NCBI RefSeq assembly: GCF_900099775.1
Contig: NZ_FMTM01000009.1
Coordinates: 1-64,000 of the forward strand
DNA from: Rhizobium mongolense subsp. loessense
GTDB taxonomy: Bacteria > Pseudomonadota > Alphaproteobacteria > Rhizobiales > Rhizobiaceae
DNA length: 64,000 nucleotides
Direction: 5' to 3'
A program made the position numbers and the translations under genes. The stretch's first letter is position 1, and each line of letters starts with the position of its first letter. Below, piece after piece: positions 16,779-25,867 of this stretch. The notes beneath the pieces were generated by a model. That model did not search any database. It was given only the letters and a program-made list of their open reading frames with translations, and was not told the origin of the DNA.

Positions 16779-17626
16779 ACCCTTCGACCTTTCAGTTTTC
16801 GCCTGGCGCATTCCTTGCGCCGACAGTCGATTGGCTCAACGCCAACCTTCATCCTTTGTTCGCAGCGATCAGCTATATTGTCGAAGCGGTCCTGTCTGGA
16901 ATAGAGGGCGCGCTTCTTTTCGTGCCGCCGTATGCTTTGATTGCGACTGTCATCGTTTTGGCATTCGTGGCGGTCGGCCTGCGTGCCGCAATCCTTGCGG
17001 GCCTTTGCCTCGGCTTCTGCCTGCTCGTGGGGCTGTGGACGGCCTCGATGCAGACAGTCGCTCTGGTTACCGTTGCCGTGTTGATATCCGTTCTCGTCGC
17101 GTTTCCGATCGGCGTGCTGTGCTCGCGCCACAAGACCTTGGAGGCAATGGTTCGTCCGGTTCTCGACGTGATGCAGACGGTTCCGCCGTGGGTCTACCTC
17201 ATCCCGGCGGTCATGATCTTCAGCCTCGGACGGGTACCGGCAATTATCGCCACCATCGTCTATGGCATTCCGCCAATGCTGCGTTTGACGACACTGGCAT
17301 TCAACCAGGTGCCGAAGGAGTTCATGGAGCTTGGCAGCGCCATCGGCGCCCATCCGCGATCAGTGCTTTGGAAGATCGAGATCCCCCTGGCCAAGCAGAC
17401 GCTTCTTGTCGGGCTCAACCAGTGCATTCTTCTGTCTCTGGCGATGGTCGTGTTGGCCGGCCTCGTGGGAGCAGGTGGTCTCGGCGCAGAGGTGACGCGC
17501 GGTTTGACACGTATGGAGATGGGTCTTGGGTTGCGAGCCGGCCTGGCAATCGTCGCGGTCGCGCTGCTGCTGGACCGGTTGTCCCGTGGCTTGTTCAACC
17601 GCAACAGCCTTTCAAAAGCGGGATGA
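16775..17626 (+). CDS. Betaine-type ABC transporter permease 2 (ProW-like)
   Basis: This 283-aa paralogue of the preceding permease starts in a 4-bp overlap. Its EAA loop is at about 184-203 (ELGSAIGAHPRSVLWKIEIP). Most ProU systems have a single permease gene; two unequal permeases suggest a heterodimer as in OpuC-type or choline systems. The close coupling of all four transport genes to the catabolic genes argues for nutrient uptake. Confidence 0.87.
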   Translation: MNPSTFQFSPGAFLAPTVDWLNANLHPLFAAISYIVEAVLSGIEGALLFVPPYALIATVIVLAFVAVGLRAAILAGLCLGFCLLVGLWTASMQTVALVTVAVLISVLVAFPIGVLCSRHKTLEAMVRPVLDVMQTVPPWVYLIPAVMIFSLGRVPAIIATIVYGIPPMLRLTTLAFNQVPKEFMELGSAIGAHPRSVLWKIEIPLAKQTLLVGLNQCILLSLAMVVLAGLVGAGGLGAEVTRGLTRMEMGLGLRAGLAIVAVALLLDRLSRGLFNRNSLSKAG

Positions 17627-17722
17627 GAAAGACCGTCTTCTGCATTGATGCACGCCGCTTGCTCGCGGTTTTCGGATCGGATGAACGTCTGTTCCAGCGA
17701 GCAACTGTACCAAGGAGACAAG

Positions 17723-18736
17723 ATGATGCGACCAAAAGATTGCAGATCCGGCGATGCGACCGAGACGCCTAAGCGTCTCAAGGTGGGCTTCGTTCTGGCT
17801 CGATCGTTTACGCTTTCGGCCTTTGCGCTGTTCGTCGATACCCTGCGCCTGGCAAGTGACGAAGCTGATCGTTCCGGACGGGTCCTTGCCGACTGGCAGG
17901 TCCTGGGAAGTACCAGACATCTGATTACATCGAGCTGCGGTGTCCAGGTCGCCCCAACGTCAGACTTCGTCGATCCGTCCCGCTTCGACTACATCGTCGT
18001 GGTTGGCGGGCTGCTTTGCGTGGAACGGCCGGTTGACCAGGACACGGTTGCCTTCCTGAAGCGGGCCTCCGTCCAGAAGGTACCGCTGATTGGGCTTTGC
18101 ACCGGTACGTTCATACTTGCGGACGCCGGACTGATGACACGTCACGAGACGTGCGTAAGCTGGCTGCATGCCAAGAGTTTCCGGGAGAGTTTTCCCGATC
18201 TTCCGGTGCGCTCGGATCGGCTTTTCAATCTCGATCGCCAGCGCGGATCTTGCGCAGGCGGAAGTAGCGCCGCCGACATGGCTGCCTTGCTCGTGCGGCG
18301 CTATATCAGCCGGGAGGCGGAGCGAAACGCCTTGGAGGTTCTGCAGATCGAAAGGGCTCGGTCTCCTGCAGAAGTGCAGCCCCGCCGGCCGCTCCATGAG
18401 AATTATGACGATGCACGCGTGAAGGCCGCGATGATCACGATGGAACAGCATCTGGAAGACGGAATCTCGATCCCGGCGCTGGCGGCGTCGGTTGGACTAT
18501 CGCGGCGCCAACTCGAGCGCGTATTTCTTGAGAAGACGGGAATGTCACCAGCCCAGGCCTATACCCGTGTACGCATGGAGCGTGCAAAATCATTGCTGGC
18601 CCATTCAAGACTACCGATGATCGAGATTGCCCTCGACGTCGGCTTCGAAAACGCGTCGCATTTCACCAGAACGTTCAAGCGCATATTCGGACAGACTCCC
18701 TCCCAGGTTCGCGCGACGACCGCGGGAGTCCACTAA
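17723..18736 (+). CDS. GlxA-family AraC-type regulator (amidotransferase-like + HTH)
   Basis: Start 17723 has AAGGAG 6 nt upstream. The 337-aa protein has an N-terminal DJ-1/PfpI-like domain (about 15-190, with LIGLCTGTFILADAGL carrying the nucleophile-elbow Cys) and a C-terminal AraC helix-turn-helix pair (about 235-330: ISIPALAASVGLSRRQLERVF and EIALDVGFENASHFTRTFKR). This is the GbdR-like architecture that activates glycine betaine and carnitine catabolism. It closes the transport operon and is a good candidate activator of the locus. Confidence 0.87.
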   Translation: MMRPKDCRSGDATETPKRLKVGFVLARSFTLSAFALFVDTLRLASDEADRSGRVLADWQVLGSTRHLITSSCGVQVAPTSDFVDPSRFDYIVVVGGLLCVERPVDQDTVAFLKRASVQKVPLIGLCTGTFILADAGLMTRHETCVSWLHAKSFRESFPDLPVRSDRLFNLDRQRGSCAGGSSAADMAALLVRRYISREAERNALEVLQIERARSPAEVQPRRPLHENYDDARVKAAMITMEQHLEDGISIPALAASVGLSRRQLERVFLEKTGMSPAQAYTRVRMERAKSLLAHSRLPMIEIALDVGFENASHFTRTFKRIFGQTPSQVRATTAGVH

Positions 18737-18738
18737 AC

Positions 18739-19473
18739 GTGCGCCAAATTGGAAGGATCAGCGAACTTTGGCGCTATCCGGTAAGTTCAGTCGCAGGAGA
18801 GCGGCTGGATCATGCCGAGGTTTTTATCGATGGATTGATCGGTGACCGACGCTTTGCCCTTGTGGAGGTAGCGACGGGAATTGTTGCACATCCCGAACGC
18901 GATCAGCGTTGGCATAAAGCCGCATTCGTCAAATCCAGAACGACGGCTGCCGGCGAAGTGGAAATTCAAGTGCCGGACGAAGGTTGGCTTGCGACCGGTG
19001 CGCCATGTCTCGCCCATCTTTTGTCGGCATTTTTCGGTTTCGAAGTGGCTGTAAGACCGTATCAACGTTCCCGAAACGCTACGGCCGAAACGGCTTTTGC
19101 CGTCAATCGATATGACGTCGCGCCACTCCATCTGCTGACGAGCGCTTCTGTGGAACATCTTAAGTCCATCCATCCCGACGGCGATCCGGACCGAAGGAGG
19201 TTCAGGCCTAACATATTCGTGAAATCTGACGCCGACATCAAAGGCTTTGCCGAGCTGGACTGGATCGGCCGGCCGCTCCAACTGGGAGCCGTTTCGAGCA
19301 CCGTCGTTGCCCCGACAAAACGATGTGGGTTTACAATTATCGCTCAGGAAGGTCTTGAGAATGATCCCGAAATACTCAGGAATGTCATGCGGCATGGCAA
19401 CCGGAATATGGGCGTCTATTGCCGGCCTGGTCATAGGGGCACTTTGAGCGTGGGCGACGCGGTGCTTCTTTAA
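18739..19473 (+). CDS. MOSC-domain protein
   Basis: The GTG start lies 2 bp after the regulator stop. The 244-aa product has the MOSC N-terminal barrel (RISELWRYPVSSVAGERL, 6-23) and a MOSC core with an invariant-type Cys in PTKRCGF and HRGTLSVGDAVLL at the end. MOSC proteins bind molybdenum cofactor and reduce N-hydroxylated or similar compounds, taking electrons from a flavin/2Fe-2S reductase. No fused ferredoxin domain is present, so the nearby GbcB-like reductase could be its partner; this is inference. Confidence 0.8.
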   Translation: MRQIGRISELWRYPVSSVAGERLDHAEVFIDGLIGDRRFALVEVATGIVAHPERDQRWHKAAFVKSRTTAAGEVEIQVPDEGWLATGAPCLAHLLSAFFGFEVAVRPYQRSRNATAETAFAVNRYDVAPLHLLTSASVEHLKSIHPDGDPDRRRFRPNIFVKSDADIKGFAELDWIGRPLQLGAVSSTVVAPTKRCGFTIIAQEGLENDPEILRNVMRHGNRNMGVYCRPGHRGTLSVGDAVLL

Positions 19474-19633
19474 GGCTTGCAAGGTTCAGCACTTTTACGT
19501 GAGCTGCTTAGAGATGCGGGAAAGGCTTGCCAACAGCCGCTGCGGCACTTTCGCCGGGCCATAATTCAGCGTCATGTTTTGATCGTGGTGAACCCCCAAA
19601 AGTGGGTTCCACAGAGGCATTCGACTCTGCTTG

Positions 19634-19651
19634 ACATAATCGGATGTAATG
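19634..19651. promoter_or_regulatory. 18-bp element shared with the Rieske promoter (copy 2)
   Basis: ACATAATCGGATGTAATG matches the element at 9132-9149 in 17 of 18 positions. It overlaps the first possible start codon of the LysR gene, consistent with an autoregulatory site upstream of a later true start. Confidence 0.5.
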
Positions 19652-20614
19652 TTAGCAAGGCTGGCGGACAAGATCATCGGAGGTCAGGCCGTCTTGGTCA
19701 GTTTGCGAAGAAAGCTTCCGCCTTTGACCGGATTGACAGCATTTGAGGCTGTTGCCCGGCTAGGGAGCTTCACGAAGGCGGCGCGCGAATTGGGCGTTAC
19801 GCAAGCAGCGGTCAGCCGTCAGATCCATCTGCTGGAAGAAAGCCTTGGCTTTCCGCTCTTCCGGCGCTTGCATCGAAAGATCGAAGCCACAGACAAAGGT
19901 CGCTCACTCTCTGCGGCTGCGACAACGGCCTTTAACCTTTTGGCCGACACAATCGCGGAGATAAAAAGGGACGAGAGCCACGAAGGCCTTACAATCTCGG
20001 CCAGCGTCGCCTTCTCCCATTTCTGGCTATTGCCGAAGATCGCCTCATTTTCCAGAAAGCACCCTGAGATCCCTCTACGGATCATCTCTCAGGACAATGC
20101 TGTAAGCCTCGATGGAGGCGATGTCGATTTGGCGATCCGCTACGGAAATGGGATGTGGTCCGACGGTCGAGCCGAGCTTCTTTTCGAGGACGAGATTTTC
20201 CCGGTCTGCAGCCCGGACTACGCGGAGAAGCTGGAGGGGTTTGCAGACCTGCAAGACCTAACGCGGCATCCTCTCATCAGCTCTGATACTGAAGATCCAA
20301 GCTGGACCGGATGGGACGAGTGGTTCGCCGCCTTTTCAATCCAGGCCCCAAGGCGACCGTCGGGCTTGCGATGCAGCTTTTATACGGAAGCCATCTACGC
20401 AGCATTGAACGGTCAGGGCATCGCGCTGGGGTGGAAGCGTCTTGTCCAAAACCTGTTGGATCAGAAGGCTCTGGTCAGGCTGACCGAGGATTCGATCGCA
20501 ACGCGAAACGGCTATTTTGTCATCGAGCCGTCGCGCAGCGCCAAGAATGCGCGCCTCGCACAGTTTGTCGAGTGGCTTAAACATGAAGCGCGCGACTGCA
20601 AAGGGGACCGGTAG
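19649..20614 (+). CDS. LysR-family transcriptional regulator (GcvA-like)
   Basis: The up to 321-aa protein has the LysR helix-turn-helix (LPPLTGLTAFEAVARLGSFTKAARELGVTQAAVSRQIHLLEESLGFPLFRR) and a periplasmic-binding-like effector domain. The start is uncertain: ATG 19649 lies inside a conserved 18-bp element. TTG 19694 with GGAGG 10 nt upstream would give the short N-terminus usual for GcvA-type members, with the element left in the promoter. It probably controls the betaine locus, perhaps the Rieske operon that carries the same element. Confidence 0.85.
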   Translation: MLARLADKIIGGQAVLVSLRRKLPPLTGLTAFEAVARLGSFTKAARELGVTQAAVSRQIHLLEESLGFPLFRRLHRKIEATDKGRSLSAAATTAFNLLADTIAEIKRDESHEGLTISASVAFSHFWLLPKIASFSRKHPEIPLRIISQDNAVSLDGGDVDLAIRYGNGMWSDGRAELLFEDEIFPVCSPDYAEKLEGFADLQDLTRHPLISSDTEDPSWTGWDEWFAAFSIQAPRRPSGLRCSFYTEAIYAALNGQGIALGWKRLVQNLLDQKALVRLTEDSIATRNGYFVIEPSRSAKNARLAQFVEWLKHEARDCKGDR

Positions 20615-20711
20615 CCCAAGACAAGTCGCCGCCAATGGTGCTTTTCGGACCGCGCAGGCCAGCGCAATTTGAGCCATGGCTGGCCGTCAGGAGAAAGCCG
20701 CGGGAAACCCC

Positions 20712-20903
20712 TCAGCTCTCCAGATCGTGCGGCATGTGAAAGCCTTCGGGTAAGGCCCCGAATATTTCAAGATCTTGAACTGCCGCCGGCTTCTTGTGCT
20801 CGCCTTTGACCGCGCATGCTGCCAATACTGCCCTCAATGCGATAGGGCGGTAATGCTCCAGATGCTCGTCAGAACTTTCTTCGGTTTTCGGTTCCGTGGA
20901 CAT
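20712..20903 (-). CDS. Small hypothetical protein downstream of putA
   Basis: The 63-aa product (MSTEPKTEESSDEHLEHYRP...) is acidic at the N-terminus and has an Ala-rich helix in the middle (IALRAVLAACAVKGEHKK). A TTG four codons upstream is also possible. It lies about 80 bp after putA on the same strand and could be co-transcribed. A 15-bp palindrome, CAACTTTCAAAGTTG (20913-20927), lies just before its start. I do not recognise the family. Confidence 0.45.
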   Translation of the reverse strand: MSTEPKTEESSDEHLEHYRPIALRAVLAACAVKGEHKKPAAVQDLEIFGALPEGFHMPHDLES

Positions 20904-20982
20904 GGTCGTTCTCAACTTTCAAAGTTGCGGTGGCGGAAGCGGCCGCGCGGTCTGATCCGGACACGCGCGGCACTTCCCCGTT

Positions 20983-23900
20983 TCAACCAATCGTCATGAG
21001 GCTTGCATTGCCGCCGGCCGCAGCCGTGTTGATCGAAATCGAAACCTCTTCCAGCAGCCAATTGAGGCAATATGCCTCGTGATCTTTTGCGAGTTCATCG
21101 GTCGTGGCCGACTGAACGAGGACAAGAGGCCCTTTCAAGGCCGCAATCCTTTTGTTGATCAAGCCTGTGCGTTCAACATCCCCTTCGACGAGGGCGCCCG
21201 AGAATGGTCCGTCGGATTCCCAGTTCGAACTCCAGGAGACCCTAGACAAAATGGAGGCTGGAAGCGCGGTGAGGGCGATCTCAAGGTTCGACGCACGATC
21301 GATCACAATCTGATTTCCGGTGGCCAATGCCGCCGCAAGCTGACGGAAAAGGCCTGTTGCCGTTGCCGGCGCCAGGAGGATCCGCCCCCTTGGATGAAGG
21401 GCATAGAGGTTTCGTTCACCCACAGGTCCCGCCAGTTCCTTTTCGAGCCCGAGCGCGGAAATCGCGGCAAGCTCGCGCGCTGCTTCTGCTTCGGCGTTGT
21501 GACCCTTGCGGCCCAGCCAGGATGCAAAGTCGCGAAGCGCAGGGTCGGTATGGACGGAACTGTGTTGTGGCGGGACGGGCGCGCGCTGTACGAGGCGGCC
21601 GATGTAGAGTGGCCCGCCTGCCTTGGGTCCCGTGCCGGACAAACCCCGTCCGCCGAAGGGCTGGACGCCGACCACCGCGCCGATGATGTTGCGGTTGACG
21701 TACAGATTGCCCGCCTTCACCCGTCCCGTGACGTGCTCGATTGTCTCGTCCAGTCGCGTATGGAGCCCGAAAGTGAGGCCGTAGCCGGAATTGTTGATAT
21801 CGTCGATCAAGCGATCGAGATCTTCGCGGCGATAGCGGATGACATGCAGTACAGGTCCGAACACTTCGCGCGTCAGGTCCGACATCTGCTTCAGTTCGAT
21901 GATCGTCGGCGGAACGAAGGTGCCAAGAGCGGCGCTTTCGGGAAGCGGCAATTGCTCCACCTTGCAGCCGAGCGAGCGCATGCGTTCGATGTGTTGGTCG
22001 ATCTCGGCCTTTGCCTGCTCGGAAATCACCGGTCCGACGTCGATGTTGAGGCGGTCGGTGCGCCCGATCCTGAGCTCCTTCAACGCGCCCTTCAACATCG
22101 CGAGCGTCCTGTCGGCGACATCATCCTGGAGGCAAAGCACGCGCAAAGCCGAGCAACGCTGGCCGGCGCTGTCGAAGGCGGAGGCAATCACGTCGGCAAC
22201 GACCTGCTCGGCGAGCGCCGACGAATCCACGATCATCCCGTTCTGTCCGCCCGTTTCCGCAATCAGCGGTATTGGCTTTCCGGCCGGCGAGAGGCGCTCA
22301 CTGAGCTGGGCCTGGATTTGACGGGCGACCTCGGTCGAGCCGGTGAACATGACCCCTGCCGTTTCGGGAGCCGCCACCAGTGCAGCTCCCAGGCGGCCGC
22401 TGCCGGGCACGAACTGCAGCGCGCCGCGCGGCACGCCGGCTTCATGCAGGATTCTCACGCTTTCATAGGCGATGATCGGGGTGACGCCGGCGGGTTTTGC
22501 CATCACCGAATTGCCGGCGACGAGGGCGGCCGCCACCTGGCCCGTGAAAATCGCCAGCGGGAAATTCCAGGGGCTGATGCAGACGATCGCGCCGAGCGGT
22601 GCATGCGCTGGACCAAGCGTCTTGCGTGCCTGGTCGGCATAATAGCGCAGGAAGTCGATCGCTTCACGGACTTCGCCGACCGCGTTGGCGGCTGACTTGC
22701 CTGCTTCTCGCATGGCGATGGCCATCAGTATCTCGATGCGGGCCTGCATTATGTCGGCGGCTCTATCAAGGCAGGCTGCTCGCTCACGAGGCGACAACGC
22801 GGCCCATTCTGCGACACCATCGGCAGCCATACGTGCAACCCTGGGCGCATCGTCAACCTTGAGCTCCGTAACGTGACCCACGACATCGGAGTGATCGGCC
22901 GGATTGGCGATCGGCCGTGTCTCACCGTCCTGCGAGCCGTCGGCGAGTAACGGCATGGCATGGAAGTTTCGGGAAAGGGTGGCGGCGAGATGAGCGGAAA
23001 GCTCCGCCAAGGCTGCTTCATTCGAAAGGTCAATCCCCTTCGAATTGAGCCGGTCCTTTCCGAAAAGCGCAGCCGGAAGTAGGATCTGGTCATGCGGCAT
23101 GCCGACGACCGGCATGGCTTCGACGACGTCCACAGGATCTGCAACAAGCTCATCGACCGAGACGTTTGGATCAGAGATGCGGTTTACGAACGATGAGTTT
23201 GCCCCGTTTTCGAGAAGGCGGCGGACGAGATAGGCGAGCAAGGTCTCATGCGTGCCGACCGGCGCATAGATGCGGCACGGACGATTGAGCTTGGCCTTGC
23301 CTACGACCTCGTCATAGAGCGGTTCGCCCATGCCGTGCAGGCATTGGAACTCGTATTTTCCAACCTGAAACTCCGGACCGGCCAGATGATATATCGTCGC
23401 AAGCGTTTGCGCGTTGTGGGTGGCAAACTGCGGGAAGACGAAATCGACGGCAGCAAGCAGCTTGCGCGCGCAGGCAATGTAGGAAACGTCGGTATGAACC
23501 TTGCGGGTGAAGACGGGAAAGTCTTCAAGGCCGTCGAGCTGAGCGCGTTTGATTTCGGCATCCCAGTAGGCGCCCTTGACCAGCCGCACCATTATCCGGC
23601 GACCGGAACGGTGGGCAAGATCGATGATGTAGTCGAGGACGAAGGGGCAGCGCTTGCCATAGGCCTGCACCACGAAACCGAGGCCGTTCCAGCCGCTGAG
23701 ATCCTGATCCAGGCTCAATTCTTCGAGCAGGTCGAGAGAGAGTTCGAGCCTGTCGGCCTCCTCGGCGTCGATGTTGAGACCGATGTCGTACTTCTTTGCC
23801 AGGAGCGCGAGCTGCTTTACCCGCGGCAGCAATTCGCCCATCACGCGGTCCGCCTGAGCGCGGGCGTAACGTGGATGAAGAGCGGAGAGTTTGATGGATA

Positions 23901-24690
23901 TTCCAGGCCCTTCATATATGCCGCGGCGATTGGAGGCCTTGCCGATGGCATGGATCGCTGCCTCGTAGTCGCGATAATAGCGTTCTGCATCCACAGCAGT
24001 TGTGGCAGCTTCCCCGAGCATGTCATAGGAGTAGCGGAAGCCGCGGGCTTCGAGCGGCCGGGCGCGCTTCAGCGCTTCGTCGATCGTCTCTCCGGTGACG
24101 AACTGTTCGCCCATCATGCGCATCGCCATGTCGACGCCACGGCGGATCACAGGCTCGCCGGCACGCGCGATGAGCCGCGTAAGCGCTGCAGCCAGGCTGC
24201 GGTCGTTGACGGTGGACGTCAGTTTACCGGTGACCACCAGGCCCCAGGTCGCGGCATTCACAAACATCGACTTCGTGCCGCCCAGATGCGACTTCCAGTC
24301 TCCCTCTGCAATCTTGTCGCGGATCAGTGCGTCGCGGGTTTCAGCGTCGGGGATGCGCAGCAGGGCTTCGGCAAGGCACATGAGGGCGACGCCCTCCTGG
24401 CTTGAGAGGGAATATTCATGAACAAGCCCCTCGACCCCGGTACCCTTGTGCTTGGCACGCAGGGCTTCGATGAGCCTGCGCGTGGTCTTAGCCGCATCGG
24501 CCTTCGCAGAGGAAGGCGGCCGTGCCGCTTCTACGAGGGGAGGAAGGCATTCGGGCTCGGGACGCCGATACGCTGCGGTGATCGCCTGCCGCAGGGGCGT
24601 CTGTGCTCTGATTGGTGGTGCAAACAGTGAAAAAGGGACGGGGTTCGGCAAAGTGTTGTCCTTGAGGATTTTGTTGGATTGGCTCGACAT
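20983..24690 (-). CDS. putA: Bifunctional proline dehydrogenase / delta-1-pyrroline-5-carboxylate dehydrogenase
   Basis: The 1235-aa protein converts proline to glutamate. The N-terminal arm and proline dehydrogenase barrel span about 80-510, with FAD-barrel segments such as RLVKGAYWD (369-377), EFQCLHGMGEPLYD (447-460) and YLVRRLLENGANSSFVNR (487-504). The P5C dehydrogenase spans about 570-1050, with Glu812 (AETGGQNG) and Cys846 (SAGQRCSA). A C-terminal domain of about 150-180 residues follows, as in long 'type B' PutA. There is no ribbon-helix-helix at the N-terminus, so it is not self-repressing; an Lrp-type putR faces it instead. Confidence 0.96.
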   Translation of the reverse strand: MSSQSNKILKDNTLPNPVPFSLFAPPIRAQTPLRQAITAAYRRPEPECLPPLVEAARPPSSAKADAAKTTRRLIEALRAKHKGTGVEGLVHEYSLSSQEGVALMCLAEALLRIPDAETRDALIRDKIAEGDWKSHLGGTKSMFVNAATWGLVVTGKLTSTVNDRSLAAALTRLIARAGEPVIRRGVDMAMRMMGEQFVTGETIDEALKRARPLEARGFRYSYDMLGEAATTAVDAERYYRDYEAAIHAIGKASNRRGIYEGPGISIKLSALHPRYARAQADRVMGELLPRVKQLALLAKKYDIGLNIDAEEADRLELSLDLLEELSLDQDLSGWNGLGFVVQAYGKRCPFVLDYIIDLAHRSGRRIMVRLVKGAYWDAEIKRAQLDGLEDFPVFTRKVHTDVSYIACARKLLAAVDFVFPQFATHNAQTLATIYHLAGPEFQVGKYEFQCLHGMGEPLYDEVVGKAKLNRPCRIYAPVGTHETLLAYLVRRLLENGANSSFVNRISDPNVSVDELVADPVDVVEAMPVVGMPHDQILLPAALFGKDRLNSKGIDLSNEAALAELSAHLAATLSRNFHAMPLLADGSQDGETRPIANPADHSDVVGHVTELKVDDAPRVARMAADGVAEWAALSPRERAACLDRAADIMQARIEILMAIAMREAGKSAANAVGEVREAIDFLRYYADQARKTLGPAHAPLGAIVCISPWNFPLAIFTGQVAAALVAGNSVMAKPAGVTPIIAYESVRILHEAGVPRGALQFVPGSGRLGAALVAAPETAGVMFTGSTEVARQIQAQLSERLSPAGKPIPLIAETGGQNGMIVDSSALAEQVVADVIASAFDSAGQRCSALRVLCLQDDVADRTLAMLKGALKELRIGRTDRLNIDVGPVISEQAKAEIDQHIERMRSLGCKVEQLPLPESAALGTFVPPTIIELKQMSDLTREVFGPVLHVIRYRREDLDRLIDDINNSGYGLTFGLHTRLDETIEHVTGRVKAGNLYVNRNIIGAVVGVQPFGGRGLSGTGPKAGGPLYIGRLVQRAPVPPQHSSVHTDPALRDFASWLGRKGHNAEAEAARELAAISALGLEKELAGPVGERNLYALHPRGRILLAPATATGLFRQLAAALATGNQIVIDRASNLEIALTALPASILSRVSWSSNWESDGPFSGALVEGDVERTGLINKRIAALKGPLVLVQSATTDELAKDHEAYCLNWLLEEVSISINTAAAGGNASLMTIG

Positions 24691-25375
24691 TTTGGTGCCT
24701 TTCAGTTCCCTGTGTTGGATGCCGATTTCATTGTCAGCGTCAGTGATGCGGTCAAAGCGGTATGATACGCGCCCGTTCGGAACCCTGATCTGCGCAGAGG
24801 CGTGCAGTGCGGCGCGGTGCGGTCGTAAGAGCCGCGCATAACCTCAACCGTGCGAAAGCGGAGCTGAACGATCTCGCTGCCGCCGCCCTTCGGGAAGTCG
24901 TCGCGGATGTCGGTGGGACCTTCTTGTTCGCCATATCTTCGAGTGCCTGCGCGTTTTGAAGATTGCGGCGTTCCCGTCTGCGACGCTCCATGCGACCGAA
25001 TGGAATATGCATCACGTTCACTACCTCTTCAAAATACGACAAGATAACGCCCCTTGCATTCAAGAAAGGATCGGGGCGGATCAAAATCCGCCCGCCCAGT
25101 CGGTTGCCGAAACGAGCCGTATACGTCGAATTGTAAGCCTGGATGCGTTCGGCAAACCTTCGGGCAGGGGACGGCAGGCGAGAGCGCGGTCCATGTAAGT
25201 CTCGACACTCTCCAAATCTCTGTGGTTGCGGATCCTGTATTCTAACGGGGATGGTCAGGGTGGCGTTCCTCCTCAGCAAGCAGCCTACTCTAGCACGCGC
25301 AGTCAAGGCATTCAGACTTGATTTTCCTGGTTTATAGTCTGTATGGATTTATTGCTGTGCGCGGAGTTGTATGAA
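24691..25375. other. putA-putR intergenic region
   Basis: This 685-bp region separates putA from putR. I find no confident gene. On the minus strand the coding look switches frame near 24920: MERRRRERRNLQNAQALEDMANKK in one frame, then TDIRDDFPKGGGSEIVQLRF in another. This could be a frameshifted remnant or chance. The putA and putR promoters must lie here; an AT-richer block at 25310-25375 directly precedes putR. Confidence 0.4.
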
Positions 25376-25867
25376 ATGACTAAATATGAGCATGAATTTA
25401 GTGAACTTGACCTATTCGACAGGAAAATTCTCGAATTGCTCTCCGACGACGGAAGAATGTCGGTCACCGATCTTGCGGCGCGCGTCGGGCTTTCTAAAAC
25501 GCCCTGCCAGCTGCGCTTTAAACGGCTCATTTCTGACGGCTACATTGAAGGTTTCAAAGCCGTCATCAATCCCTCAAAACTGAATCTGGAGCATATTGCC
25601 TTTGCGGAGGTCAAACTCTCAAACACCCAGGAAGATGCGCTTCGCGCCTTCAATGCGGCAGTCAAGAAGATCAAGGAAGTCGAAGAATGTCACATGATTG
25701 CCGGACGCTTTGATTATTTGCTCAAGATCAGGACGCGTGACATACGCCGCTATAGACATGTACTTGGCGAACGGATTTCAAATTTGCCGTTTGTGGCGAG
25801 CACATCGACGAATGTCGCCATGGAAACGGTGAAAGAAAACTGGAGCGGGTCCAGCTACGCAAGCTAG
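25376..25867 (+). CDS. putR: Lrp/AsnC-family regulator, PutR type
   Basis: The 163-aa product has an Lrp helix-turn-helix (LDLFDRKILELLSDDGRMSVTDLAARVGLSKTPCQLRFKRLISDGYI) and a RAM effector domain containing HMIAGRFDYLLKIRTRD. ATG 25376 with GGAG upstream is chosen over ATG 25343. Being divergent from putA, it is expected to be the proline-responsive activator, as in Rhizobium and Agrobacterium. Confidence 0.88.
   Translation: MTKYEHEFSELDLFDRKILELLSDDGRMSVTDLAARVGLSKTPCQLRFKRLISDGYIEGFKAVINPSKLNLEHIAFAEVKLSNTQEDALRAFNAAVKKIKEVEECHMIAGRFDYLLKIRTRDIRRYRHVLGERISNLPFVASTSTNVAMETVKENWSGSSYAS

Noticed and set aside
21079..22695. 538-codon plus-strand open frame
   Set aside because: It is the complement of putA; GC-rich codon use leaves opposite frames open.
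23248..24405. 385-codon plus-strand open frame
   Set aside because: Antisense to the proline dehydrogenase half of putA, no motif.
24752..25306. 184-codon minus-strand frame between putA and putR
   Set aside because: Low-complexity Arg/Ala-rich product with no motif; codon pattern shifts frame halfway, so at most a broken remnant.
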